A stretch of DNA of 64,000 bases, taken from contig JANXBO010000004.1 of NCBI GenBank assembly GCA_025057575.1, forward strand, positions 1 through 64,000, in the 5' to 3' direction. The notes beneath the pieces are model-generated. The model did not search any database. It worked only from the letters and a program-made list of their open reading frames with translations, and was not told where the DNA came from. The stretch is from Candidatus Caldisaccharidevorator malaysiensis. GTDB taxonomy: Bacteria > Armatimonadota > Fervidibacteria > Fervidibacterales > Fervidibacteraceae. The translations under genes were made by a program, and so were the position numbers. Below, in pieces: positions 56,301 to 64,000 of this stretch (the first letter of the stretch is position 1; each line of letters begins with the position of its first letter).

Positions 56301-56413
56301 ATCGCCTGACGGATCCCGATCCCGAGGTCAGAAGAGTTGCCCTGATGAGCCTGCAGCATCCTGCCTTCCCGACCGACTACAGGACCGTTTCGGTAAGGGT
56401 TGCGGAAAGGTAG
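53348..56413 (+). CDS. Large secreted-type protein with CXXCH motif, alpha/alpha-toroid-like region and C-terminal HEAT repeats (5' end disrupted or recoded)
   Basis: 'TERCLTCHPGHFTMF'; 'WILTSQKEFGGWLDPKGELFVTPYLETKWALILLSYL'; HEAT 'LIALLDAPDPLVRQKAAEAIGRIA'. Confidence 0.75.
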   Translation: MRLRGLKDSSLYTLSVSVQSPSALLGSHDPGFIASPSVFNVEPDKFLPPKGALRLTLFFPGKAPIVQKKLWWGDPSCLVRFRPPQDGDGYLTVEPSPGGLKGSVPLSVELRELDIDRDQWVRFEFEPNDDWKSANPIVIGRAVFGLGDDVDYLYNTQEGTTGWDWFTFEWDGPERLVFFEVDLLDRDVITTLKLYRLEGEKGNERLVEYRKGADPTEVRHDDQGDDLLAFKFLTRVLEPGRYYLAVKPNHPSYELRTAVYEAPPYWQPSDSGGVKERRQAARKAIEVAMRYMIDGGDSFFHNTPRKGGLRVRAENPTDETERCLTCHPGHFTMFSVLSAAQQGYRVSNRSQFYWMMDKLYNAMAPFYGHEGAYWTRFDLAPVNGVSRLGHMIALYENYVSGRRTDFPARAGGFPLVAYRERETLPQIGFDGNPHRNFEFDGNRPISDLRVACDSWVCFVEAYRRTGDRKWKEAADHLAGLIRSGRLKDTEDIVEQTKWALYMSNPAFGYVDKMNRALDDLIRANGQEIFRRQQDDGGWLTAEYLDNGQIIPAWELAKQVKKSDPSLIFFTAETVYVLAMSLYHLGEIKSPEEIVSDPRLSRAVDWILTSQKEFGGWLDPKGELFVTPYLETKWALILLSYLFPNDATAKAAGSDPCARDEVCAPEGYLALIDWLDETWEKRAPQQLTQLIALLDAPDPLVRQKAAEAIGRIARDAVDREGLKAAILPLIAGLKDDCKPVWRACAWALRQLANNGIGLDQITAAFRSDDERVRRGITRIFAQYFFHLTEQRQMAENLIVLLQDPDPMVRIQSLKALWRWWYRTTDFDLRRAVERGFLQLARQEEEPLVRLNIAQALHNILDENTVQFFHNWLRVINREEDKEKARKVRIEWVERPLAEGIAEALRDANALAAETILTAFSYFYLRGGVGNDYDFITFYDEDAAKTLAQALLPYLAHPNARIRLRATQAAIAARAAKDVRLLTGLMNRLTDPDPEVRRVALMSLQHPAFPTDYRTVSVRVAER

Positions 56414-56453
56414 GAACATCCGCCACTCTCAAGAGCCCGGTTGGGTGGCGGGG

Positions 56454-57290
56454 CTAAGGGTTTTGGAGGACGAAATACCATCGTTCGCTTTCCGGTTCGG
56501 GCTTTTTGAAGGTGTAGGCTTCCAAAACCTTGATCCACTGCCAACCGGCTTTGTCTGCCATCCACCGAATCTCGTCAATCGTGTAAGCCCTCTGCCAGTG
56601 AACCTCCTTAAAACAACGAGACTTATCGGTTCCAGTGTTGACGGCAAACCACATATCAATTCGGCAGAGTTTTGTCGTGGGGTCATAGTGGCTCTTCCAA
56701 TAGTAATAAAGGGGAGCATTCTTTCTCCAGAGGTTGTCCTGGTCAAATAGATGGGCGGCAAGGGAATATTCACTGTTGAGGTCAAAAATGAAATAGCCTC
56801 CTTTTTTCAAAGCGGGTCGGGTGTTCTGAAAAACTTGTTGGAGAGCATTAGGGTCAATGATGTAGTTCAGACTATCAAAAAGGCAGATCGTGAGATCAAA
56901 AGGACCCAATGCTGAGGGATCAAAAGCCGCTGCGTCGGCGGCTGTGAAGAAAGTCCTTTCGGAAAGGCCCATTGATCGGGCTTTGTTCCTGGCAATGTCT
57001 ATCATCGGTTGAGAGATGTCAATGCCGACGACTCGGCATCCTTTTTTTGCGTATTCCAACGAAAGGGTTCCCGTGCCACAGGCTAACTCAAGGACCGTTT
57101 GGTAGCGAAAGTTGGGATCCACCTTGTAAAGAAGGTCGTCCACATATTGCACCCAAGACCGATAAGGGACATCTCTCATCAGTTGGTCGTAATAGGGTGC
57201 CAAAATGGTGAATTCGGGAGCCTCTGGATAGTCGCCCGTCCCAAAAATCTGCCGAAATCGTTCCTCTTTCCGATCCGCAAGCAGTTCCAT
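56454..57290 (-). CDS. Class I SAM-dependent methyltransferase
   Basis: 'VLELACGTGTLSLEYAKKGCRVVGIDISQPMIDIARNK'. Confidence 0.92.
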   Translation of the reverse strand: MELLADRKEERFRQIFGTGDYPEAPEFTILAPYYDQLMRDVPYRSWVQYVDDLLYKVDPNFRYQTVLELACGTGTLSLEYAKKGCRVVGIDISQPMIDIARNKARSMGLSERTFFTAADAAAFDPSALGPFDLTICLFDSLNYIIDPNALQQVFQNTRPALKKGGYFIFDLNSEYSLAAHLFDQDNLWRKNAPLYYYWKSHYDPTTKLCRIDMWFAVNTGTDKSRCFKEVHWQRAYTIDEIRWMADKAGWQWIKVLEAYTFKKPEPESERWYFVLQNP

Positions 57291-57388
57291 CTTTATTGCA
57301 TTTTAACACTAATGTCCTGACCCATTGAGAGGTGGCAAACTTGGGGACGATGCCCGAGGTGTAGAGGCAAGGAGCGCTGATATCAATA

Positions 57389-58252
57389 ATGATGAAGCCG
57401 AGTATTTTGATTATTACCGGTCTTTCGGGTGCAGGCAAGACGGTGGCTCTTCAGACGACCGAGGATCTGGGGTTCTATAGCGTCGACAACTTGCCCCCAA
57501 GGCTCCTTGGCACCCTGGCCGATCTTTGTGCCCAGTCCTCCCAGCCCATCGCAAGGGTCGCTCTCGTGGCGGATGTGCGAGGTGGTCAATTTTTAAAGGA
57601 CCTGAGGAACTCCGTTGAGTCCCTTCGGCAGAGGGGCTACGAGGTAAAAGTCCTCTTCTTAGAAGCCCCCGACGAGGTCTTGATTCGGCGGTTCAAAGAA
57701 ACAAGAAGACCCCATCCTCTTTTGGGGGAAACAAAAGACCTGGCTCTTGCCATCACGAAGGAAAGAGACTTGCTGTCAGAGGTCCGTGACCTTGCCGATC
57801 ATCGGCTGGATACCGGTTCGTTCAACCCCCACCAGTTGAGACAAGAGGTGGCGCGCCTGTTGAACCTGGGCAACGGGCAAGTGTTGACCATCCGGATCTT
57901 GACCTTCGGCTTCCGCTATGGGCTTCCCGCCGACGCGGACTTAGTTTTTGATGTTCGGTTCCTGAGAAATCCCAACTACGTTCCAGACTTGCGACCGAAA
58001 ACCGGTTCGGATCCAGAGGTTCAAGAGTTTATCTTTTCCGATCCCGATGCGGTGCGTTTTTTAAAACTTCTGGAAGAGTTTCTGGAATTTACTCTTCCCC
58101 GCTATCAAAGGGAGGGCAAGGTGTATTTGTGCATCGCTATCGGGTGCACGGGGGGACGACACCGGTCGGTGGCGGTCGGTCATTTCTTGATGGACTTCCT
58201 CTCTAAGAAGGGCTACTCTTGCCATATCGTCCACAGGGATGCGGATCGCTGA
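57389..58252 (+). CDS. rapZ: RNase adapter protein RapZ
   Basis: 'IITGLSGAGKTVALQTTEDLGFYSVDNLPPRLL', 'FDVRFLRNPNYVPDLRPKTGSD', 'IGCTGGRHRSVAV'. Confidence 0.95.
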   Translation: MMKPSILIITGLSGAGKTVALQTTEDLGFYSVDNLPPRLLGTLADLCAQSSQPIARVALVADVRGGQFLKDLRNSVESLRQRGYEVKVLFLEAPDEVLIRRFKETRRPHPLLGETKDLALAITKERDLLSEVRDLADHRLDTGSFNPHQLRQEVARLLNLGNGQVLTIRILTFGFRYGLPADADLVFDVRFLRNPNYVPDLRPKTGSDPEVQEFIFSDPDAVRFLKLLEEFLEFTLPRYQREGKVYLCIAIGCTGGRHRSVAVGHFLMDFLSKKGYSCHIVHRDADR

Positions 58253-58309
58253 GGTGGCAAGGAACCAAAGGCGCCCAAAGAGCGTTTTCAATCAGAGGCG
58301 GTGGACTGA

Positions 58310-59095
58310 TTGAATCTAACGGACCAAGAAAGAAACCGATACGCGCGGCACTTAACCTTGCTGGGAGGTGAAGAAGGACAGGAAAGGTTAAGGAGCAAGA
58401 CGGCCCTGATCACCCGATGCGGAGGTGTGGGAGGAGCCGCAGCCCTTTATTTGGCAGCCGCCGGTATCGGCCGGCTGATCTTGATTCACGAAGGGAGGAC
58501 GACGCCGTCCAATCTGAACCGAATGATCCTTCAAAGGGATGACTGGATTGGTAAGCAGCGAATTCTGCAGATACGCGAAAGCATCCATCGGCTCAATCGG
58601 GATGTGGAGATTGTCGGCGTGGACGGTGTTTTCGACGAAGAGAGGGGTCGGGATTGGGCATCATCGGCTGATGTGCTGCTGTCTTGCAGCCCTGTCTGGC
58701 AGGAACGGGTTGCCCTGAACGCTGTTTCTGTTGCCTTACGAATACCTTTGGTGGAAGCAGCAATGAACGGGATGGAAGGGACGTTGACGGTCTTTATCCC
58801 TGGTCAGACGCCCTGCCTTCGTTGCCTTTATCCCGTTGATCCTGATCCGGACTGGTGGGATCCTTGGGGCTTTCCGGTTTTGGGTTCCGTCGCGGGGCTA
58901 ACTGGCTGTTTGGCAGCGACGGAGGCGATAAAAGTCCTACTAAAGGATGGGGACCGCCCGTCGGGTCTTGTCGGACACCCTCTTATCAACCAGATGCTTC
59001 TTTTTGACTTAAGAACTCATCGGCATCGGCTGGTCACTATTCGGCGCCGGACGGACTGTCCATCCTGCCATCACCTTACGATAAAGGAGAACTAA
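58310..59095 (+). CDS. ThiF/MoeB/HesA-family E1-like adenylyltransferase
   Basis: 'RYARHLTLLGGEEGQERL', 'GGVGGAAALYLAAAGIGRLIL', 'SNLNRMILQRDDWIGKQR', zinc pair CLRC...CPSC; TTG start. Confidence 0.87.
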   Translation: MNLTDQERNRYARHLTLLGGEEGQERLRSKTALITRCGGVGGAAALYLAAAGIGRLILIHEGRTTPSNLNRMILQRDDWIGKQRILQIRESIHRLNRDVEIVGVDGVFDEERGRDWASSADVLLSCSPVWQERVALNAVSVALRIPLVEAAMNGMEGTLTVFIPGQTPCLRCLYPVDPDPDWWDPWGFPVLGSVAGLTGCLAATEAIKVLLKDGDRPSGLVGHPLINQMLLFDLRTHRHRLVTIRRRTDCPSCHHLTIKEN

Positions 59096-59103
59096 GAGGG
59101 ACG

Positions 59104-60366
59104 ATGACACCGGTAGAGCAGCCAACCGGAATAGCAGGGGAGATGTTGGCTGATGTCGTGGATATTTTTCAGTGCTGTATTTTGACCTGGGATTTTCTTC
59201 CGGTCGTCCTGCCCGCTTACCTTTTGGCGGGTGCGGTGGCTGCTTTCGTTCCCGTTGAGAAAGTCCTCAAATACCTGGGTTATCGGGCGCACAAAGCCGT
59301 TTCCTATGGGACCGCCGTTTTCAGTGGGGTTGTCGTTTCTATGTGCTCGTGCAACATTGCGCCTCTCTCTTTGAGCATCTACAAGAGAGGGGCGGGAATG
59401 GGTCCGGCTTTTGCCTTCCTCTTTGCCGGTCCGGCTCTTAATCTGGTGACGCTGGTCTGGACCTTTCAGGTCTTTGGGGGTCTTTTTGGTCTCTGGCGAC
59501 TGGGAGGAACCATCCTTTCCGCTCTCGTGATTGGTCTCGTTATGGCGATCCTTTTCCGGAAGGAAGAACTTGCCCGATCTGGGGCGGTGGCTGCCGAAAG
59601 CCAGCCTGTTTTCCTAAACAATGACCTGGAGAAGACCCATCCCTACCGAAGTTGGGTCGTGATGGGGTTGCTGTTAGCCCTTCTCCTCTTGGGGGCAAAG
59701 GGTCTTTTCCCTGCCATTCGCATCCCTGCCAGCCTTTTGGTCGGCATCGCCCTTGTGTTGACCCTGAACTCCTGGTTCACCCCTCACGAAGTGAGAGAGT
59801 GGCTCTTAGAAACCTGGCGGTTTATGAAGATGACCCTCCCCATTCTGATTCCGGCGATCCTCTTTATCGCCTTTGCCGCCCGCAAAGTGCCGATTGATTG
59901 GTTCACCGTTCGGGCTGAGGGTGAAAAACCCTTCTTTTTCCTCGGTGATAATTCCCTCAAGGCGACAGTGATGGCATCGGTTTTCGGGTCCTTAATGTAT
60001 TTCCCGATTCTGACAGAAATTCCCTTTGTCAAGGCTTTTCTAAAGAATGGGATGGGCGTGGCACCCGCAATGGCGATTCTGCTGGGCGGTCCAGGGGTGA
60101 GCCTTCCGGGAGCCATCTTGATCGCTCGTTTCTTTGGCTGGCAGAAGATGGTCATCTATGAAGTTCTGGAGATCAGCCTGGACGCTGCCGTTGCTTACAG
60201 TTTCGGAAGACTGTTCGGTGACTACCAGTGTCCGTGCCTAACGGGTGCTGAAAAACATGTCAACTTGGAATGGGTAACCGTCGCCTCGGTCCTCATTGCA
60301 GTAGCGGTGTTGGCGACCGTGCTGGTTGCCTGGCGACGGCACAGAAAGTCCCTTAGACAACCTTAA
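59104..60366 (+). CDS. YraQ/DUF318-like permease
   Basis: Two halves of TM helices; 'VVVSMCSCNIAPLSLSIYKRGAGMGPAFAFLFAGPALNLVTLVWTF'. Confidence 0.82.
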   Translation: MTPVEQPTGIAGEMLADVVDIFQCCILTWDFLPVVLPAYLLAGAVAAFVPVEKVLKYLGYRAHKAVSYGTAVFSGVVVSMCSCNIAPLSLSIYKRGAGMGPAFAFLFAGPALNLVTLVWTFQVFGGLFGLWRLGGTILSALVIGLVMAILFRKEELARSGAVAAESQPVFLNNDLEKTHPYRSWVVMGLLLALLLLGAKGLFPAIRIPASLLVGIALVLTLNSWFTPHEVREWLLETWRFMKMTLPILIPAILFIAFAARKVPIDWFTVRAEGEKPFFFLGDNSLKATVMASVFGSLMYFPILTEIPFVKAFLKNGMGVAPAMAILLGGPGVSLPGAILIARFFGWQKMVIYEVLEISLDAAVAYSFGRLFGDYQCPCLTGAEKHVNLEWVTVASVLIAVAVLATVLVAWRRHRKSLRQP

Positions 60367-60389
60367 GAGATGGGAGGTGGTCTCTACGA

Positions 60390-61223
60390 ATGCCGCTGGG
60401 GAAAGGGATTAAAGGGCTCGTTGTCGGTCTTTCTCTGCTGTTAGCGACTATTGCCGGGGCTCAGAAGAAACAGAGCCTTCATTTGTTCGTCCCTTGCGGG
60501 ATGATCGTGCCCTTCACGCGGATCAAAAGCGATTACGAGCAACGGACTGGGGTGAAGTTGGATATCACTTTTGACAATGGTGTGATGTTGGTTCGCCGGA
60601 TTAGGGACAAAGGAGAACGACCGGACATTTTGGTGGCTCCGGGCGAACTGGAGATACAGGAGATGATCCGTTCGGGTTTCATAGACCCCAAGTCGGTTGT
60701 TACCTTTGGGACCTTCCGGCTGATCTTAGTGGTTCCTGGAAGGAATCGGGCAAGGATACAGTCGCTGGACGATCTGACCAACCCGAGAGTTCGCTCCATC
60801 GTCATCGCCGACCCGAAACTCAATTCTGTTGGCTACTACGCCCGAGAGGCGTTGAAGGGTCTGGGGCTCTGGGAGAAGATAAAGGATCGGGTCGTTACCC
60901 ACTGGCACGCCCAGGAGGCGGTGAACTACATCTGTATGGGTCGGGTAGATGCCGGCATTTACTATGCCAGTTGTCCCTTTGACAGCGCCCCCGAGAAGGT
61001 GATGTCACCCACTTATCGGATTTTGGAAACCCTTCCCCTCTCGTCCCATCCCCCTGTCAGAGTTCAAGCGGGCATTCTCAAGTCATCCCGAAAGAAAGAC
61101 CTGGCGAAGCGGTTTTTGGACTATCTGTTGGAACCACGGACGCAAGCGACCCTGGCAAAGTTGGGGATCCCCAATTATCGCCAAACTAACGGGCAGAGGG
61201 TGAGTCTGAACCCGAAGCCGTAA
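60390..61223 (+). CDS. ModA-like substrate-binding protein with conserved cysteines
   Basis: Signal peptide; 'LFVPCGMIVPFTRIKSDYEQRTG', 'DILVAPGELEIQEMI', 'SVGYYAREALKGLGLWEKIKDRVV', 'GRVDAGIYYASC'. Confidence 0.8.
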   Translation: MPLGKGIKGLVVGLSLLLATIAGAQKKQSLHLFVPCGMIVPFTRIKSDYEQRTGVKLDITFDNGVMLVRRIRDKGERPDILVAPGELEIQEMIRSGFIDPKSVVTFGTFRLILVVPGRNRARIQSLDDLTNPRVRSIVIADPKLNSVGYYAREALKGLGLWEKIKDRVVTHWHAQEAVNYICMGRVDAGIYYASCPFDSAPEKVMSPTYRILETLPLSSHPPVRVQAGILKSSRKKDLAKRFLDYLLEPRTQATLAKLGIPNYRQTNGQRVSLNPKP

Positions 61224-61256
61224 AGAGAAGAGAGACGGTTGAAGGAGGTGTCGTTG

Positions 61257-63284
61257 ATGCGACGGGCTGTCGTTGGCATTCTCTTGATCTTCGTTTTGGG
61301 CACCGCAGCGGCAACACCCAAAGGGTCACCAGCCGACAAGAAGTCACCCGCCAAGGTAACGGTTCCCGTCAAGAGGGAGGGCTGGCGGGTCACCATCGGC
61401 TGGTCTGATGCGAAGGTAAAGGTGGAAGCCTTTTACCCCCTTGGTGTCGTCGGTGGCGAAGGGCACGATTGGGTCCTTGAGTATGCGATGAAGATCGCCC
61501 AGGCTCATCCCAAAAAGGTCCTCTTTACCATTTACGACTTTACGACGCCAAAGGGCTCCCAAGAGTGGCAGAAGAGAGGGCTGACCTGCGGAGCCTTCCT
61601 GATAGGCGGAAAGTTTTCCTACACCTTTAAGGGTGGCAAAACGGTCGCCTTTATGAGAAGCGAAGCCCTGGGCGGCTGGACCTTTGACCAATTAAAGACG
61701 GCAGTTGCCCAGGAAGTGGAGAAGGCGTATAAGAAGGAGCCGGCAGGGGGAAAAGGGACACCAGTAAAAAAAACCAGCCTAAGGCTTGAAAGCCGTTCGT
61801 CAACAGGATTTGTTGAGATCTATGTCCCGTGCGGTCTGGCGGGTCCTTATGGCGAGATCGCGCGAGCCTTTCAGAAGGCTCATCCCGACATCACCCTTCG
61901 CCCGACCGTCTCTGGGGTTGTGGCTCTTCTCAATGCCCTGCGGGATTATGCCAAGCCCGACATCTATCTGGCTTTGGGCACCTACGAGTTGACCCACCTG
62001 GCGGAGAAGGGGCGTTTCGTTGAGGGCAGTATGGTGACGGTCGCCCAGATGCCCTTGGGTCTGATCGTCCACCGGAAGAATCCGGCAGGGATAAAGACTT
62101 TGAACGACCTAACCTCTCCCCGGGTCAAAACCATCGTCACCTACAGTTACCAACTTTCCGGTGGTCGAGCCGCTAAGCAGGCTCTTCAAAAGGCGGGTAT
62201 CTGGGAACAGGTCAAGGGGAAAATCGTAACCCCGAAGGTGCCGGACCTGGCGAAGCAGATGTTGAAAAAAGGACAGGCAACGGTCGGCATCCTCTACACA
62301 ACTTGCCTGAAGGAAAGTTATGTCCCCGACCAGCCGCCCGTTGAGGAGAAGGACCTAAGAGTCATCCAGACCCTGCCTCCTGACAGTTATGAGCCGATCT
62401 ATGTGGCAGCGGTGCAATTAAAAGATGGTCCTAATCCCGAGGCAGCCAAACAGTTCCTTGAGTTTTTGAAGAGACGGGAACTGAGCCAAATTTGGAGAAA
62501 ATGGGGTTTTCGAGAGGTTAAAGGGGCACCTCTTGCCAGTTCCCGGCGGGGTCGCCTTCTCGTTTTTGCCGGAGCCGCCTTTCGCCCACCCCTGGAAGAG
62601 ATGGCAAAGGCGTTTCAGAAAAAATACGGCATTCCCGTCCAGTTCAACTTTACCGGTTCCAACTGTCTCCTCGCTCAAATCATCCTGACCCAAAAAGGCG
62701 ATCTTTTCCTGCCAGGCGAGGACTTTTATGTTGAGCAGGCAGAGGCACGGGGTTATGTGGTCAAGAAGGCTGTCCTCGGCTACTTCATTCCCGTGATCTT
62801 GGTGCGCAAAGGGAATCCGAAGGGGATCAAAAGTCTGGCTGATTTAGCCAAGCCGGGGCTTCGGGTCGGTCTCGGTGATCCCCGAGCGTGCGCCATCGGT
62901 GCGGTGGGTGAAGAAGTTTTGAAAAAGAACGGCTTGGCGGAAAAGGTCCGAAAGAATGTGGTCTTGAGAGCCGTAACGGCTCCGGAACTGGCGAACGCTT
63001 TGCGCCTCGGCGCTATTGATGCCTGTCTGAATTGGGACGCCATCGCCAATTACCCCTGGGTCCGTCCAGCAGTAGAGGTCATCACCATTCCACCCCACCA
63101 GAATCTGGTCACCTCCAATCCCCTTGCCATCTTGAAGACGGCGAGTCATCCTCAAGAAGCCGAATTGTTCTTTGAGTTTGCCCAAAGGGAAGGACAAAAG
63201 ATTTTGCAAGCCCACGGATTCACTACTCGCGATGGACTCCCAAAGGCGCTTCGCCCCTTCGTTCTCACCTCTGCAGGCAGGTGA
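61257..63284 (+). CDS. Three-domain protein: thioredoxin-fold-like N-terminus plus two ModA-like substrate-binding domains
   Basis: N-terminal 'VKVEAFYPLGVVGG...KKVLFTIYDFTTPKGSQEWQKRGLTCGAFLIGGKF'; domain 1 'IYVPCGLAGPYGEIARAFQKAHP'; domain 2 'LLVFAGAAFRPPLEEMAKAFQKKYG'; start ATG 61257 after GAAGGAGGTG. Confidence 0.75.
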   Translation: MRRAVVGILLIFVLGTAAATPKGSPADKKSPAKVTVPVKREGWRVTIGWSDAKVKVEAFYPLGVVGGEGHDWVLEYAMKIAQAHPKKVLFTIYDFTTPKGSQEWQKRGLTCGAFLIGGKFSYTFKGGKTVAFMRSEALGGWTFDQLKTAVAQEVEKAYKKEPAGGKGTPVKKTSLRLESRSSTGFVEIYVPCGLAGPYGEIARAFQKAHPDITLRPTVSGVVALLNALRDYAKPDIYLALGTYELTHLAEKGRFVEGSMVTVAQMPLGLIVHRKNPAGIKTLNDLTSPRVKTIVTYSYQLSGGRAAKQALQKAGIWEQVKGKIVTPKVPDLAKQMLKKGQATVGILYTTCLKESYVPDQPPVEEKDLRVIQTLPPDSYEPIYVAAVQLKDGPNPEAAKQFLEFLKRRELSQIWRKWGFREVKGAPLASSRRGRLLVFAGAAFRPPLEEMAKAFQKKYGIPVQFNFTGSNCLLAQIILTQKGDLFLPGEDFYVEQAEARGYVVKKAVLGYFIPVILVRKGNPKGIKSLADLAKPGLRVGLGDPRACAIGAVGEEVLKKNGLAEKVRKNVVLRAVTAPELANALRLGAIDACLNWDAIANYPWVRPAVEVITIPPHQNLVTSNPLAILKTASHPQEAELFFEFAQREGQKILQAHGFTTRDGLPKALRPFVLTSAGR

Positions 63285-64000
63285 GGGGGGCTTTCTTCTG
63301 GAAGCGCTGCTGACGGTTCGCCGGTCCGACCTATGGTTTGCGGGAGTCTTTTTAAGTTTCCTATTCCTTTATGCCGGCTTTATCCTGACTCTCGTCATTG
63401 CGGATGCCCTTCTCCCTTTTCGTCCCATTGAAGAGGGGGGTGCCAGTGCCGTCGCTCTCTTGTGGCAAGAAGAAGAGTCCAGAAAGTCCCTTTTTAATGC
63501 CTTCCGATTGAGCCTGGTCACGTCTCTGATCACCGCCTGCTTGGGGCTGTTGGTCGGACTGCCAGCTGCCTACGGCTTATCCCGATATCGATTTCCCCTT
63601 TACTCGCTGATTGACACGTTGGTGGACATCCCGATTGTGGTTCCCCCCTTGATAATGGGGCTAACCCTTCTCGCTGTCTTAAGGCAAACGGCAATAGGCA
63701 CGGCTCTTGATGAGAAAGTGGGCATCCTTTACAGCCCGAAGGGGATCGTCCTGGCTCAGTTCAGTGTGGCGTCCGCTTTTTCGGTTCGTGCCCTCAAAGC
63801 CGCCTTTGACCAGGTCAACCCTCGTTTTGAGCAGGTCGCCCGGAGCCTGGGTGCATCGCCATTCTATGCCTTTTTCCGGGTAACCCTTCCCTTAGCCAAG
63901 ACGGGGATCCTTGCCGGATTTGTGATGACTTGGGCAAGGGCAATGGGTGAGTTTGCCCCCATTTTGGTCGTTGCTGGAACCAACCCTGACACAACGGTTC
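63232..64000 (+). CDS. ABC transporter permease, ModB/CysT-like, truncated by window end
   Basis: Own translation: MDSQRRFAPSFSPLQAGEGGFLLEALLTVRRSDLWFAGVFLSFLFLYAG..., ending in 'RSLGASPFYAFFRVTLPLAKTGILAGFVMTWARAMGEFAPILVVAGTNPDTTV' (EAA-like loop). Confidence 0.88.
   Translation, partial: MDSQRRFAPSFSPLQAGEGGFLLEALLTVRRSDLWFAGVFLSFLFLYAGFILTLVIADALLPFRPIEEGGASAVALLWQEEESRKSLFNAFRLSLVTSLITACLGLLVGLPAAYGLSRYRFPLYSLIDTLVDIPIVVPPLIMGLTLLAVLRQTAIGTALDEKVGILYSPKGIVLAQFSVASAFSVRALKAAFDQVNPRFEQVARSLGASPFYAFFRVTLPLAKTGILAGFVMTWARAMGEFAPILVVAGTNPDTTV

Noticed and set aside
1-64000. tRNA, rRNA, CRISPR, transposon or prophage
   Set aside because: I looked for conserved tRNA arms, repeat-spacer periodicity, transposase and phage proteins by eye and found nothing supportable. 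A tRNAscan-SE/Infernal run would be needed to exclude small RNAs.

Overview
The window looks like an ordinary, gene-dense bacterial chromosome segment. The taxonomic guess is Armatimonadota/Fervidibacter-like, inferred mainly from a DUF1559-type prepilin with an H-X9-DG tail, collagen-like GPP companion protein and many secreted carbohydrate-related proteins. I saw no rRNA, tRNA, CRISPR array, transposase or phage gene by eye. Main blocks: (1) a DtxR/FeoA regulator divergent from a Fe3+-type solute-binding protein; (2) a cytochrome c maturation and tetrapyrrole cluster (ccmC-D-E-F, precorrin-2 dehydrogenase, hemA, hemX-like), then ispH and coaX; (3) a VWA protein divergent from a tiny Flp-like pilin, an orphan sugar ABC ATPase, a nuclease, an MFS protein, a Bat-type aerotolerance operon and a bacterial translin homologue; (4) larA, an FGGY kinase, panD, a CCA/HD enzyme, a GAF kinase with a receiver, and a Cys-type Thi4; (5) an aldolase, prepilin and rpoD; (6) a block of secreted accessory proteins (zincin mosaic, CBM9-like, GH127, HEAT/cytochrome c, PhyH); (7) rapZ, a ThiF-like E1, a CSC-motif permease, two ModA-like binding proteins (one with a thioredoxin-like domain and two binding domains) and a ModB-like permease cut by the window end. 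The observations most worth checking are: an in-frame TGA separating a signal peptide from a ~1020-aa protein at 53312; the Cys-bearing ModA/permease/ThiF locus at 58.3-64 kb; a panD that appears to need a CTG start; a translin homologue next to the Bat operon; a beta-propeller/HEXXH/thrombospondin-3 secreted mosaic; a Cys-type Thi4; a CXXXY-type CcmE; and a sigma factor with altered promoter-melting residues. All family names come from reading the protein sequences, with no database search.
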